DNA of 15,103 nt, taken from positions 1-15,103 of the forward strand of contig USMO01000014.1 in the NCBI GenBank assembly GCA_900555785.1. The letters are read 5' to 3'. Positions 1 through 6,400 of this stretch are shown in pieces. The notes beneath the pieces were generated by a model that had not been told where the DNA came from, did no database searches, and saw only the letters and a program-made list of their open reading frames with translations. Positions within the stretch are counted from its first letter, which is position 1, and each line of letters starts with the position of its first letter. The DNA comes from an uncultured Eubacteriales bacterium. GTDB lineage: Bacteria > Bacillota > Clostridia > Oscillospirales > CAG-272. Position numbers and translations under genes: made by a program.

Positions 1-14
1 AAGAGGAGTAAGGG

Positions 15-731
15 ATGGTAGTTTTGGTGACCGGCGGCTCGCGCGGGATTGGCGAGCGCTGCGTGCGGGATTTCTGCGCGCGGGGAGAGCAGGTATATTT
101 CTTTTATCATGCGACGGGCGCAGCGCGCATTGCTGCGCTGGAAGGCGAGACCGGCGCGCGGGGCTTGCGCGTTGACGTTGCGGACCGTGCGGCTGTGCGT
201 GCGGGGATTGACCGCGTGATTGCGGAGGCCGGGAGGCTGGATGTGCTGGTCAACAACGCCGGGGTGGCGCAGATCGGACTGTTTACCGACATGACGGAGG
301 ACGAATACACGGCGCTGCGCGGGGTGAATCTCGACGGTGCGGTCTTTTGCGCGCAGCGGGCAGCGGAGCAGATGGTGAAGCAGCACAGCGGGCGGATTGT
401 CAACATCGGCTCGATGTGGGGCAAGACCGGTGCCTCCTGCGAGGTGGCGTATTCGGCATCCAAAGCGGGGGTACGCGGTCTGACGATGGCGCTGGCGAAG
501 GAACTGGGACCTTCCGGCATTACGGTGAACTGTGTGGAGCCGGGGGTGATTGACACCGACATGAACCGGTCGCTGGATGCGGATGCGCGGGCTGCGCTTT
601 GCGACGAAACGCCGCTTTGTCGGCTGGGGACACCTGCAGACGTTTCGGCTGCGGTGCTGTTCTTTGCGTCGGCTGCGGCAGACTTCATCACCGGGCAGAT
701 TCTCGGGGTGGACGGGGGATTTGCGGTATGA
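15..731 (+). CDS. SDR-family NAD(P)-dependent oxidoreductase (FabG-like)
   Basis: A 238-residue classical short-chain dehydrogenase/reductase, predicted to be a cytosolic NAD(P)(H)-dependent ketone/alcohol oxidoreductase. Visible motifs: the Rossmann glycine motif TGGSRGIG (residues 6-13), D54 in the adenine-contact region, NNAG (80-83), N105, and catalytic S133, Y146 and K150 within the YSASK motif. It has the PG motif after the active site (EPGVIDTD) and the usual C-terminus GQILGVDGG. The length fits the FabG/elongation-type group, but the substrate cannot be read from sequence; 3-oxoacyl-ACP reductase is only the nearest familiar label. The ATG at 15 follows GAGGAG at 3-8 with good spacing. 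The stop overlaps the next gene's start (ATGA at 728-731), so the two are probably translationally coupled. No lipid-synthesis genes are visible beside it, so a role in fatty acid synthesis is not supported by context. Confidence 0.93.
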   Translation: MVVLVTGGSRGIGERCVRDFCARGEQVYFFYHATGAARIAALEGETGARGLRVDVADRAAVRAGIDRVIAEAGRLDVLVNNAGVAQIGLFTDMTEDEYTALRGVNLDGAVFCAQRAAEQMVKQHSGRIVNIGSMWGKTGASCEVAYSASKAGVRGLTMALAKELGPSGITVNCVEPGVIDTDMNRSLDADARAALCDETPLCRLGTPADVSAAVLFFASAAADFITGQILGVDGGFAV

Positions 732-1591
732 GGCGCAGGCACCGGTGTGTGCCGGTGGCGGTCTGTCTTGTGTTGGCTGTATTATTGGCTGGCGGGGGTA
801 TCCTATTATCGGTGCGCGGAGACTGGCGGTACCGGGTTCTCTACACGCTGGTGCCGGTACAGGCGCAGGTTCTGGAGGCGGTGGAGCCGGACTGGGCATC
901 TCAGGAATGGGAGGTTACCGCGCTTGTTTCGGACGGGCGGGTGACGGTAGAGGACACGCTTCTGTTGATCAATCAGGCGCATCCGCTGGAAGATGGGTAC
1001 GAGCCGGAGGTTGTTTCGCTCGGGGACTGGCGCATGACGGCTGCAACGCGGACGGCGTTTGAGGCGTTACGCGCGCGGGTGGAGTGCGAGACGGGGGAGC
1101 GGCTATTGATTCGGAGTGCATACCGGAGTTGGGACGAGCAGCAGGCAGAGCTGGCACAGGGTGGCGAGGCGGTTGCGGCGCAGCCCGGCGAGAGCGAGCA
1201 CGAGGCAGGGATGGCTTTGGATGTTTGCGTGCGCGGGTTTGGCGGGCAGGCGTTTCTGAAGACGGCAGCCGGGCGGTTGGTGAACCGGACCTGTGCGGAG
1301 GAAGGGTTTGTGGTTCGGTATCCGCTTGGAAAGGCATCCGTGACGGGGTTTGCGTTTGAGCCTTGGCATTTGCGGTATGTTGGGCGGGTTCACGCGGAGG
1401 CGATGGCTGCCGGGCATTTGACGCTGGAGGAATACATTCTTGGCATGGTGCCTGGGCAATGGTACGCCCGCGGCGATGTGTTGATTCTGCGCAGTGCGGA
1501 TTTGGCGATTCAGCTGCCCGCTTCCTTTATCCGTTGTACAATCTCTCCAGACGGCTGCGGGTACTGGATTTATACGGTTGAGGTAGAGTGA
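728..1591 (+). CDS. M15-family D-alanyl-D-alanine carboxypeptidase, VanY-like, membrane-anchored
   Basis: A 287-residue protein with a basic N-terminus (MRRRHR) and one hydrophobic segment at about residues 8-29, which should act as a membrane anchor or uncleaved signal. The rest would be extracytoplasmic. The zinc peptidase domain shows SAYRSWDEQQ, then SEHEAGMALD (S156-D165, giving zinc ligands H158 and D165), then EPWH (E211-H214, giving the catalytic Glu and third zinc ligand). This is the M15B/VanY pattern, so the likely role is removing the terminal D-Ala from peptidoglycan stem peptides. The frame is open from 599, but I chose the ATG at 728 because it overlaps the preceding stop and directly precedes the signal-like segment. 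No vanS/R/H/A genes are nearby, so this is probably routine wall maturation and not glycopeptide resistance. Confidence 0.9.
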   Translation: MRRRHRCVPVAVCLVLAVLLAGGGILLSVRGDWRYRVLYTLVPVQAQVLEAVEPDWASQEWEVTALVSDGRVTVEDTLLLINQAHPLEDGYEPEVVSLGDWRMTAATRTAFEALRARVECETGERLLIRSAYRSWDEQQAELAQGGEAVAAQPGESEHEAGMALDVCVRGFGGQAFLKTAAGRLVNRTCAEEGFVVRYPLGKASVTGFAFEPWHLRYVGRVHAEAMAAGHLTLEEYILGMVPGQWYARGDVLILRSADLAIQLPASFIRCTISPDGCGYWIYTVEVE

Positions 1592-1601
1592 GGGAAAGAC
1601 C

Positions 1602-1651
1602 TTGGAGGGAGAAGGGAGGACCCTTTCGTAGGGTCCTCCCTCTCCCTCCAA
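1602..1651. repeat. Composite repeat part A, copy 1 (long GA/CT-rich hairpin)
   Basis: An inverted repeat of 23/22 nt (1602-1624 and 1630-1651) closed by the loop TTCGT, with one bulged base; the tip is GGACCCT-TTCGT-AGGGTCC. It begins 10 bp after the peptidase stop codon and could stop transcription or protect the mRNA 3' end, but no T-run follows it. Nearly the same hairpin occurs at 13566-13614, and an altered inverted copy at 14054-14137. Confidence 0.85.
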
Positions 1652-1670
1652 ACCTTCCTCATCCTCCCCG

Positions 1671-1779
1671 AACTTTCCTCAGCCGGGGGTTGTATACAGT
1701 ACTTCTGAACTTTCCATGCTACGTGAACAAAACGCGGTGCGCCGGGCGGGCGTAGCACAAACCCCGGCTGAGGAAAGTT
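1671..1779. repeat. Composite repeat part B, copy 1 (18-bp terminal inverted repeats, conserved interior)
   Basis: Perfect 18-bp terminal inverted repeats (1671-1688 and 1762-1779; ends AACTTTCCTCAGCCGGGG / complement), extendable past one mismatch by TTGT/ACAA. The ~73-bp interior is conserved in the copies at 13634-13741 and, inverted, at 13923-14039. An inner 7-bp stem is possible in this copy (TGCTACG 1717-1723 with CGTAGCA 1751-1757). The right arm runs into TTTTT (1778-1782), so on the plus strand the RNA would end as a stem plus U-tract. No transposase is present; it resembles a small palindromic or MITE-like repeat, or a structured RNA. Confidence 0.85.
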
Positions 1780-1810
1780 TTTGTGGGATGGGGCGGTTCG
1801 GGAATTTGGA

Positions 1811-1858
1811 AAAAGAGCGGCTATCGCACTCGATGGGGGTGTGGTAGCCGCTCTTTTT
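1811..1858. terminator. Composite repeat part C, copy 1: bidirectional intrinsic terminator
   Basis: GAGCGGCTA (1815-1823) pairs with TAGCCGCTC (1845-1853). The stem continues through two G-U pairs to about 15 bp. It is flanked by AAAA on the left and TTTTT on the right, so it should work in both directions. A homologous hairpin follows part B copy 2 at 13849-13896. A second perfect 9-bp hairpin (1854-1862 with 1866-1874) uses the same T-run. Confidence 0.75.
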
Positions 1859-1875
1859 GCCCGGAGGGCAAAAAT

Positions 1876-1941
1876 TTGCTGGGTGGGGTGGGGGAGGTAG
1901 CAATTCTGTTGGTAGTGGGTGGTTGGGGCAATAAAAAATAA
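1876..1941 (+). pseudogene. Possible decayed holin-like toxin remnant
   Basis: An open stretch reading LLGGVGEVAILLVVGGWGNKK then stop ends in the same way relative to the antisense-RNA terminator as the intact toxin at 2310-2405 (AATAAAAAATAACCGCCC here against AATAAAAAGAAATAACCGCCC there). The peptide is hydrophobic and ends in NKK. There is no ATG, and no plus-strand promoter or leader like that of the intact copy. I infer a relic of a first toxin. The alignment is short and chance is possible; the preserved 3' junction is the best evidence. Confidence 0.3.
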
Positions 1942-2018
1942 CCGCCCACAGCTTTCACACCGAGCGGTTATTTTAGCTAATCGGAGGGGGAACCGTTGCC
2001 GGGTGTTCCTCACATCTA
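1930..2018 (-). ncRNA. Putative type I antitoxin RNA, copy 1 (orphan)
   Basis: A predicted ~89-nt minus-strand RNA starting near 2018 and ending in a strong intrinsic terminator (AAATAACCGC / GCGGTTATTT stem, 1936-1945 with 1964-1973, then TTTTTT). Its 5' half (GAGGAACACCCGGCAACGG then a CCCCCTCC block) closely matches the RNA opposite the intact toxin at 2393-2480. Here the region it would be antisense to holds no intact toxin ORF. It could be a relic, or could act in trans through the CU-rich block, which can pair with the toxin Shine-Dalgarno. Start and end are inferred from promoter and terminator positions. Confidence 0.6.
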
Positions 2019-2024
2019 TTTTAT

Positions 2025-2053
2025 AGTATAACATGTTTTTTCTGTATTGTCAA
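2025..2053 (-). promoter_or_regulatory. Sigma-A promoter with extended -10 for antitoxin RNA copy 1
   Basis: On the minus strand TTGACA (2048-2053), a 17-nt spacer, and TATACT (2025-2030) preceded by TGt, an extended -10. The segment just upstream of -35 (TTTGCAAAAAGAG) is repeated almost exactly at the second antitoxin promoter, showing that the two promoter units are related. Its -35 lies only about 20 bp from the divergent toxin promoter's -35. Confidence 0.8.
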
Positions 2054-2072
2054 CTCTTTTTGCAAAAATAGC

Positions 2073-2101
2073 TTGACAAAAAGAGAAATTTTCTGTATAA
2101 T
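2073..2101 (+). promoter_or_regulatory. Consensus sigma-A promoter of the holin-like toxin mRNA
   Basis: TTGACA (2073-2078), a 17-nt spacer and TATAAT (2096-2101): a perfect consensus. Transcription should start near 2107-2108, exactly where a 5' stem-loop begins. The toxin should therefore be strongly transcribed and held back after transcription, as is usual for type I toxins. Confidence 0.88.
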
Positions 2102-2107
2102 AAGAAT

Positions 2108-2309
2108 GTCACAGAAAAATGTGACCTTGGAAACACCGCGCAATGAAGCAGGTTTTGCTTGATTGCGACGACGCAAGGCGAAGGTGTTTGCGCTCTGCAG
2201 GCTTTGCGGGGTACAGGCGCTGCCTGCCGGTGGCGGTTACCTCCTCCTGAACCGGAGGACGTAAAAATTTCTTTTTCTTCCTCCGAAACTCGGAGGGAGG
2301 TGATAGCCG
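2108..2309 (+). promoter_or_regulatory. Long structured 5' leader of the toxin mRNA with Shine-Dalgarno sequestration
   Basis: A ~200-nt leader for a 31-codon gene. It opens with the hairpin GTCACA-GAAAAA-TGTGAC (2108-2125), right at the predicted 5' end, followed by a strong hairpin at 2139-2167 (CGCAAT/ATTGCG and AAGCA/TGCTT). UUACCUCC (2237-2244) can pair with the Shine-Dalgarno GGAGGUGA (2296-2303, one G-U). Alternatives are UCCUCC 2242-2247 with GGAGGA 2254-2259, and the 7-bp hairpin CCUCCGA-AAC-UCGGAGG (2280-2296) abutting the Shine-Dalgarno. Alternating CCTCC and GGAGG blocks allow mutually exclusive folds. Base pairing was judged by eye. Confidence 0.7.
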
Positions 2310-2469
2310 ATGTACATTACGTTAGAAGAACTTCTTCTACTCGGTACATTTGTACTTGCAGTAATCAAGTTTGTAATCGACATCCGAAACAATAAAAAGA
2401 AATAACCGCCCATAGTGCCCAAACTCTTAGCGGTTATTTCAATCGACAGGAGGGGGTAACCGTCGCCGG
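2227..2469. repeat. 23-bp inverted repeat flanking the toxin ORF
   Basis: The arms 2227-2249 and 2447-2469 are reverse complements at 20 of 23 positions. The left arm holds the leader's anti-Shine-Dalgarno block; the right arm lies within the antitoxin RNA gene. The antitoxin RNA therefore carries a near copy of the toxin leader's CU-rich block. A toxin mRNA reading past 2469 could pair its 3' region with its leader, including the anti-Shine-Dalgarno block. Confidence 0.7.
2310..2405 (+). CDS. Putative holin-like toxin, 31 aa (type I toxin-antitoxin)
   Basis: A 31-residue peptide beginning MYITLEELLLLGT and ending IRNNKKK. It has an acidic N-terminal turn (E6, E7), a hydrophobic helix at about residues 8-25 with a lysine at 20, and a basic tail. 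This matches the small 'putative holin-like toxin' peptides of Firmicutes, which insert into the membrane and are controlled by antisense RNAs. The start is set by GGGAGGTG (2295-2302), 7-9 nt upstream of the ATG. The stop codon lies inside the terminator stem of the antisense RNA transcribed from the other strand, so RNA and ORF overlap by about 13 nt. It has its own consensus promoter and a long leader. Family assignment is by pattern and context; toxicity is inferred. Confidence 0.8.
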   Translation: MYITLEELLLLGTFVLAVIKFVIDIRNNKKK

Positions 2470-2480
2470 TGTTTCCTCGT
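2393..2480 (-). ncRNA. Putative type I antitoxin RNA, copy 2, antisense to the toxin 3' end
   Basis: A predicted ~88-nt minus-strand RNA starting near 2480 and ending after the stem AAATAACCGC / GCGGTTATTT (2400-2409 with 2430-2439) and a TTTTT run. It overlaps the last codons of the toxin and all of its proximal 3' UTR, the convergent geometry known for TxpA/RatA and BsrG/SR4. Its 5' half includes GGTTACCCCCTCC, which can pair imperfectly with the toxin Shine-Dalgarno region (2292-2303). This suggests two contact sites on the mRNA: perfect antisense at the 3' end and partial pairing at the ribosome binding site. Ends are inferred from promoter and terminator. Confidence 0.75.
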
Positions 2481-2486
2481 ATCTAT

Positions 2487-2514
2487 ATTATAGCACATTT
2501 TTGAGATTTGTCAA
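2487..2514 (-). promoter_or_regulatory. Sigma-A promoter with extended -10 for antitoxin RNA copy 2
   Basis: On the minus strand TTGACA (2509-2514), a 16-nt spacer, and TATAAT (2487-2492) preceded by TGc. The upstream segment TTTGCAAAAAGAC matches that of the copy 1 promoter. Both hexamers are perfect consensus, so the antitoxin RNA should be abundant. Confidence 0.85.
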
Positions 2515-2549
2515 GTCTTTTTGCAAAATTTTTGCGGGGGGACCGGCAG

Positions 2550-2594
2550 ACCGAAAAAAGAGAGACCCCCGCAAGAGAGGTCTCCTTTTTCGGT
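2550..2594. terminator. Bidirectional terminator between toxin module and rpsT
   Basis: ACCGAAAAA (2550-2558) pairs with TTTTTCGGT (2586-2594), and inside it GAGACC (2562-2567) pairs with GGTCTC (2579-2584). T-runs follow the inner stem on both strands. It should end rpsT on the minus strand and any toxin-module readthrough on the plus strand. A small TGCC/GGCA hairpin (2599-2610) lies at the rpsT stop codon. Confidence 0.8.
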
Positions 2595-2609
2595 TTATGC
2601 CAAACGGCA

Positions 2610-2873
2610 TTACGCCATTGCGTTGATCTTTTTGGTGAACTGGCTCTTTTTATGAGCTGCGGCGTTCTTATGGATGATTCCGTAAGCAGCTGCCTGGTCG
2701 ATCTTCTTCACCGCGACTTTGTACGCTGCCTGAGCTGCTTCCTTATCACTGGAAGCCACAGCTGCGTCAAACTTCTTGATCTCGGTCTTCAGTGCGGACG
2801 CATGCATTTTGTTCTGCAGGGTCTTGACCTTAATGACCTTGACTCTTTTCTTTGCGGATTTGATATTCGGCAT
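2610..2873 (-). CDS. rpsT: 30S ribosomal protein S20
   Basis: An 87-residue, lysine-rich protein beginning MPNIKSAKKRVK, the hallmark start of S20, with the conserved C-terminal part (GIIHKNAAAHKKS). It binds 16S rRNA early in small-subunit assembly. Length matches the family. The ATG at 2873 is preceded by GGGGGAGGT at 8-10 nt. It is monocistronic, with a promoter at 2979-3007 and a ~100-nt leader, and is divergent from rpoB. The leader contains the palindrome CCGCCCGGGCGG (about 2900-2911); S20 is autogenously regulated in some bacteria, but nothing here proves that. Its neighbours are more often holA or lepA/hemN in other Firmicutes, so the place beside rpoB is unusual. Confidence 0.97.
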   Translation of the reverse strand: MPNIKSAKKRVKVIKVKTLQNKMHASALKTEIKKFDAAVASSDKEAAQAAYKVAVKKIDQAAAYGIIHKNAAAHKKSQFTKKINAMA

Positions 2874-2978
2874 CGATCTTTTACCTCCCCCTGTATTTTC
2901 CGCCCGGGCGGAATGGAATGGTATGCCTGAAAACGGCGCCTGAGAGGGTGCGCTCGGTTTTCATCCATATACCCTCAT

Positions 2979-3007
2979 ATTGTACCACACTTTTTTCCGG
3001 ATTGCAA
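2979..3007 (-). promoter_or_regulatory. Sigma-A promoter of rpsT
   Basis: On the minus strand TTGCAA (3002-3007), a 17-nt spacer and TACAAT (2979-2984). Transcription should start near 2972, giving a ~100-nt leader to the rpsT start. Confidence 0.8.
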
Positions 3008-3199
3008 GGGCTTTTTCAAAAAAAATTCCTGATTTTTACGATTTTTTTCGAATTGTTGATTTTGACAAGAAGCAGGTACCGGGAGCGGAAAAAGTTGGGA
3101 AACCGGGAATTTTGTCGCCTCGCGTTGCTGCCGGGCTGCGATTTTTGCGCCCCATAATGTAAGAAGATAAAAATTTTTCGGGAAATTCTCGGAAAAGCC

Positions 3200-3228
3200 T
3201 TGACAAACCGGAGAAAATATGGTAAAAT
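3200..3228 (+). promoter_or_regulatory. Sigma-A promoter of rpoBC
   Basis: TTGACA (3200-3205), a 17-nt spacer and TAAAAT (3223-3228). Predicted start near 3235. About 190 bp separate it from the rpsT promoter on the other strand; that AT-rich stretch (3008-3199) contains no convincing gene. Confidence 0.82.
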
Positions 3229-3234
3229 AGTAAA

Positions 3235-3413
3235 CTGCATTATAATCGCCTGTACTATGCGCTCTTTTTGCGCTGCTCCCGAAAACCGGTTCGGCAGATT
3301 GCACAAAAGCGGCGCTTTGAAAGCAGCTGCTTTCGGCGGGCGAAGCGGGTGCCGGCATCTGTCGGCTGGCTGCCCGTGTTTCCTTCCGGGTTCAACCCGA
3401 ATTTCTGAATGGA
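3235..3413 (+). promoter_or_regulatory. Structured ~180-nt leader of rpoB
   Basis: An untranslated leader rich in inverted repeats: a perfect 16-nt palindrome GAAAGCAGCTGCTTTC (3319-3334), a GC-rich hairpin around 3346-3378, and CGGGTTCAACCCG just before the Shine-Dalgarno. No known riboswitch or ribosomal-protein binding leader is recognised. It occupies the position where rplL or the L12-rpoB attenuator would normally lie. Confidence 0.45.
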
Positions 3414-3425
3414 GTGATGGAATCA

Positions 3426-6400
3426 ATGATCGAATTAAAAGAGCAGAGACTTGGTCAGAACGTCAGAAAGAGCTTTGCCAGATCCCGTTTCGACTATCCG
3501 CTGCCGAATCTGGTGGAGATCCAGACGAAGTCGTACAAGTGGTTTCTCGACGAGGGTCTGCGGGAGGTCCTGCAGGATGTCTCCCCGATCACCGACTATT
3601 CCGGCAATCTCGTAATCGAATTTATCGAATACTCCCTGGACACCGACAAACCGAAGTATCCGGTTGAGGAGTGCAAGGAGCGGGATGTCAACTACGCCGC
3701 GCCTCTGCGGGTCAAGGTCCGTCTGACCAACAAGACCACGGGCGAGGTGAAGGAGACCGAGACCTTTATGGGCGATTTTCCGCTGATGACCGAGACGGGT
3801 ACCTTCGTGATCAACGGCGCAGAGCGTGTCATTGTTTCCCAGATCATCCGTTCCCCGGGCATGTACTACTCCTCGGAGATCGACAAGGCGGGCAAGAAGA
3901 CCTACGCAACCACGGTCATCCCGTATCGCGGCGCATGGCTGGAATATGAGGTTGACGCAAACGGCGTGATGGCGGTCCGCATCGACAAGACGCGGAAGGT
4001 CCCGCTGACGATGTTCCTGCGCGCGCTGACTTTTGAGAGCGGCGAGACGCTGGAGACGCGGGAGCAGATTTACGAGAAGTTCGGCGAGGACGACAGACTT
4101 ATGCTGACCTTCGAGCGGGACGAGAGCGAGGAGCTGGCGGCGGCAAACCGGTCGACCATCAGCGTGGAAGCAATCAAAGAGATTTACAAGAAGCTCCGTC
4201 CGGGCGAGCCGCCGATTGAGGAAGCGGCACGCACGCTGCTGCACAACTATTTCTTCGACCCCAAGCGCTATGACATTGCGGCTGTGGGGCGGTATAAATA
4301 CAACAAAAAGATGGCAATCCACTCCCGCATTGCGAACCGCCGTGCAGGAGAGACGGTTGTCAGCCCGCTGACCGGCGAGGTGCTGGCAAACGAGGGTGAC
4401 GTCATCGACCGCGACCTGGCGCTCTCGATCGAGCGTGCAGGCGTCAACGAGGTGACGATCCTTCTCGACAACGGCGACAAACTCAAGGTGCTGGGCAACA
4501 ACACCCTGGAGCCTGTTTACGTGCTGGGCTACGACCTGACCGATTGCGGCGTGAAGGAAAAGGCGAGCATTCCGGTTCTGTGCGAGCTGAAAGAGCAGTT
4601 TGGCGACGATGCGGAGGGGCTGAAGGAAGAAGCGCGCCGCCGCATTGCGGACCTCTGCCCGAAGCATCTGACCTGCGAGGATATTTTCGCGTCGGTCAGC
4701 TATCTGATCGACCTGATGCACGATGTCGGAAACGTGGATGACATCGACCATCTGGGCAACCGCCGCATCCGCTCGGTCGGCGAGCAGCTGCAGAACCAGC
4801 TGCGCATCGGCTTTACGCGGATGGATAAAATCATCAAGGAGCGCATGACCACGCAGGACAACGAGAAGCTGACCGTGCAGGGGCTGATCAACATCCGTCC
4901 GGTGACAACGGCAATCCGCGAGTTCTTCGGGTCGAGCCAGCTGTCGCAGTTCATGGACCAGAACAACCCGCTGGCAGAGCTGTCGCACAAGCGCCGTCTG
5001 TCGGCTCTGGGTCCCGGCGGTCTGTCGCGTGACCGTGCATCGTTCGACGTCCGTGACGTCCACTATACGCAGTACGGCCGTATCTGCCCGATCGAATCTC
5101 CGGAAGGCCCGAACATCGGTCTGATTTCCTATCTGACAACCTACGCAAAAATTTCGGAATACGGCTTCATCGAGGCGCCCTACCGCCGTGTGGAGCATAT
5201 CACCAACCCGGACGGCACCGTGACCAACCGCGTGACCGATGAGGTGGTGTACATGACCGCCGACACCGAGGACCACTATATTGTGGCGCAGGCGAACGAG
5301 CCGCTGGACGAAAACGGCTGCTTTGTCAACCCGAAGGTTGCAGGCCGTGACCGCACCGAGTTCGTGGAAGTTGACCCTGCAAGAGTCGACTTCATGGACG
5401 TTGCGCCGAAGATGCTGGTGTCGGTTGCGTCCGCAATGATTCCGTTCCTGGAAAACGACGATAACACCCGTGCGCTGATGGGTTCGAACATGCAGAAGCA
5501 GGCGGTGCCGCTGATGGTCAGCGATTCGCCGATTGTCGGTACCGGTATGGAATACAAGGCGGCGCTGGACTCCGGCGTTGTCGTGACCGCGCAGAGAGCC
5601 GGCGTTGTCGAGCGCGTGCAGGCGGACGAAATTCGCGTGCTGACCGACAACGGCATGAAGGACGTGTACCCGCTGATCAAGTTCAAGCGGACCAACCAGG
5701 GTACCTGCTACAACCAGCGCCCGATCGTCAAGAAGGGCGAGCGGGTTGAGGTCGGACAGGTTATTGCCGACGGTCCCGCGACCTACCATGGCGAGGTTTC
5801 GCTGGGGAAGAACGCGCTGATCGGTTTCATGACCTGGGAAGGTTACAACTACGAGGACGCGGTTCTGCTGAACGAAAAACTGGTGCGGGATGACGTGTAT
5901 ACGTCGCTCCACATCGAGGAATATACGCACGAAGCAAGAGATACCAAACTCGGACCGGAAGAAATCACGCGTGAAATTCCGAACGTCGGCGAGGACGCGC
6001 TGAAGGACCTGAATGCCGAAGGTATCGTCAAGAGAGGTACCGAGGTGCGCTCGGGCGACATTCTGGTCGGTAAGATCACGCCGAAGGGCGAGACCGAGCT
6101 GACGGCAGAGGAGCGGCTGCTGCGCGCAATCTTCGGCGAAAAGTCGAGAGAGGTGCGTGACACCTCGCTGCGCCTGGCACACGGTGAATCCGGCATTGTG
6201 GTGGACGTTCGCGTCTTCTCGCATGACGCCGGAGACGAACTGCCGGCTGGCGTGAACAAGGTTGTAAAGGTTTATATCGCACAGAAGAGAAAGATCTCCG
6301 TGGGCGATAAAATGGCAGGCCGTCACGGTAACAAGGGTGTCGTGTCGCGGATTCTGCCGCCGGAGGATATGCCGTTCCTGCCGGACGGAACGCCGCTGGA

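Noticed and set aside
599..727. N-terminal extension of the D,D-carboxypeptidase frame
   Set aside because: It overlaps the SDR gene, has no ribosome site, and would place 43 residues before the signal-like segment; the ATG at 728 explains the overlap and anchor better.
1602..1651. Simple intrinsic terminator for the carboxypeptidase gene
   Set aside because: The stem is long, but no T-run follows; termination is more likely at the T-runs after part B (1778-1782) or part C (1854-1858). It is kept as a repeat.
1570..2034. 154-codon minus-strand ORF over the first composite repeat and antitoxin RNA
   Set aside because: It is built from repeat and hairpin sequence; similar peptides appear wherever the repeat occurs (13419-14163), and no ribosome site supports it.
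4923..5020. Rifampicin-resistance change in rpoB
   Set aside because: The cluster residues read as the usual sensitive type (Q, D, H, S positions conserved).
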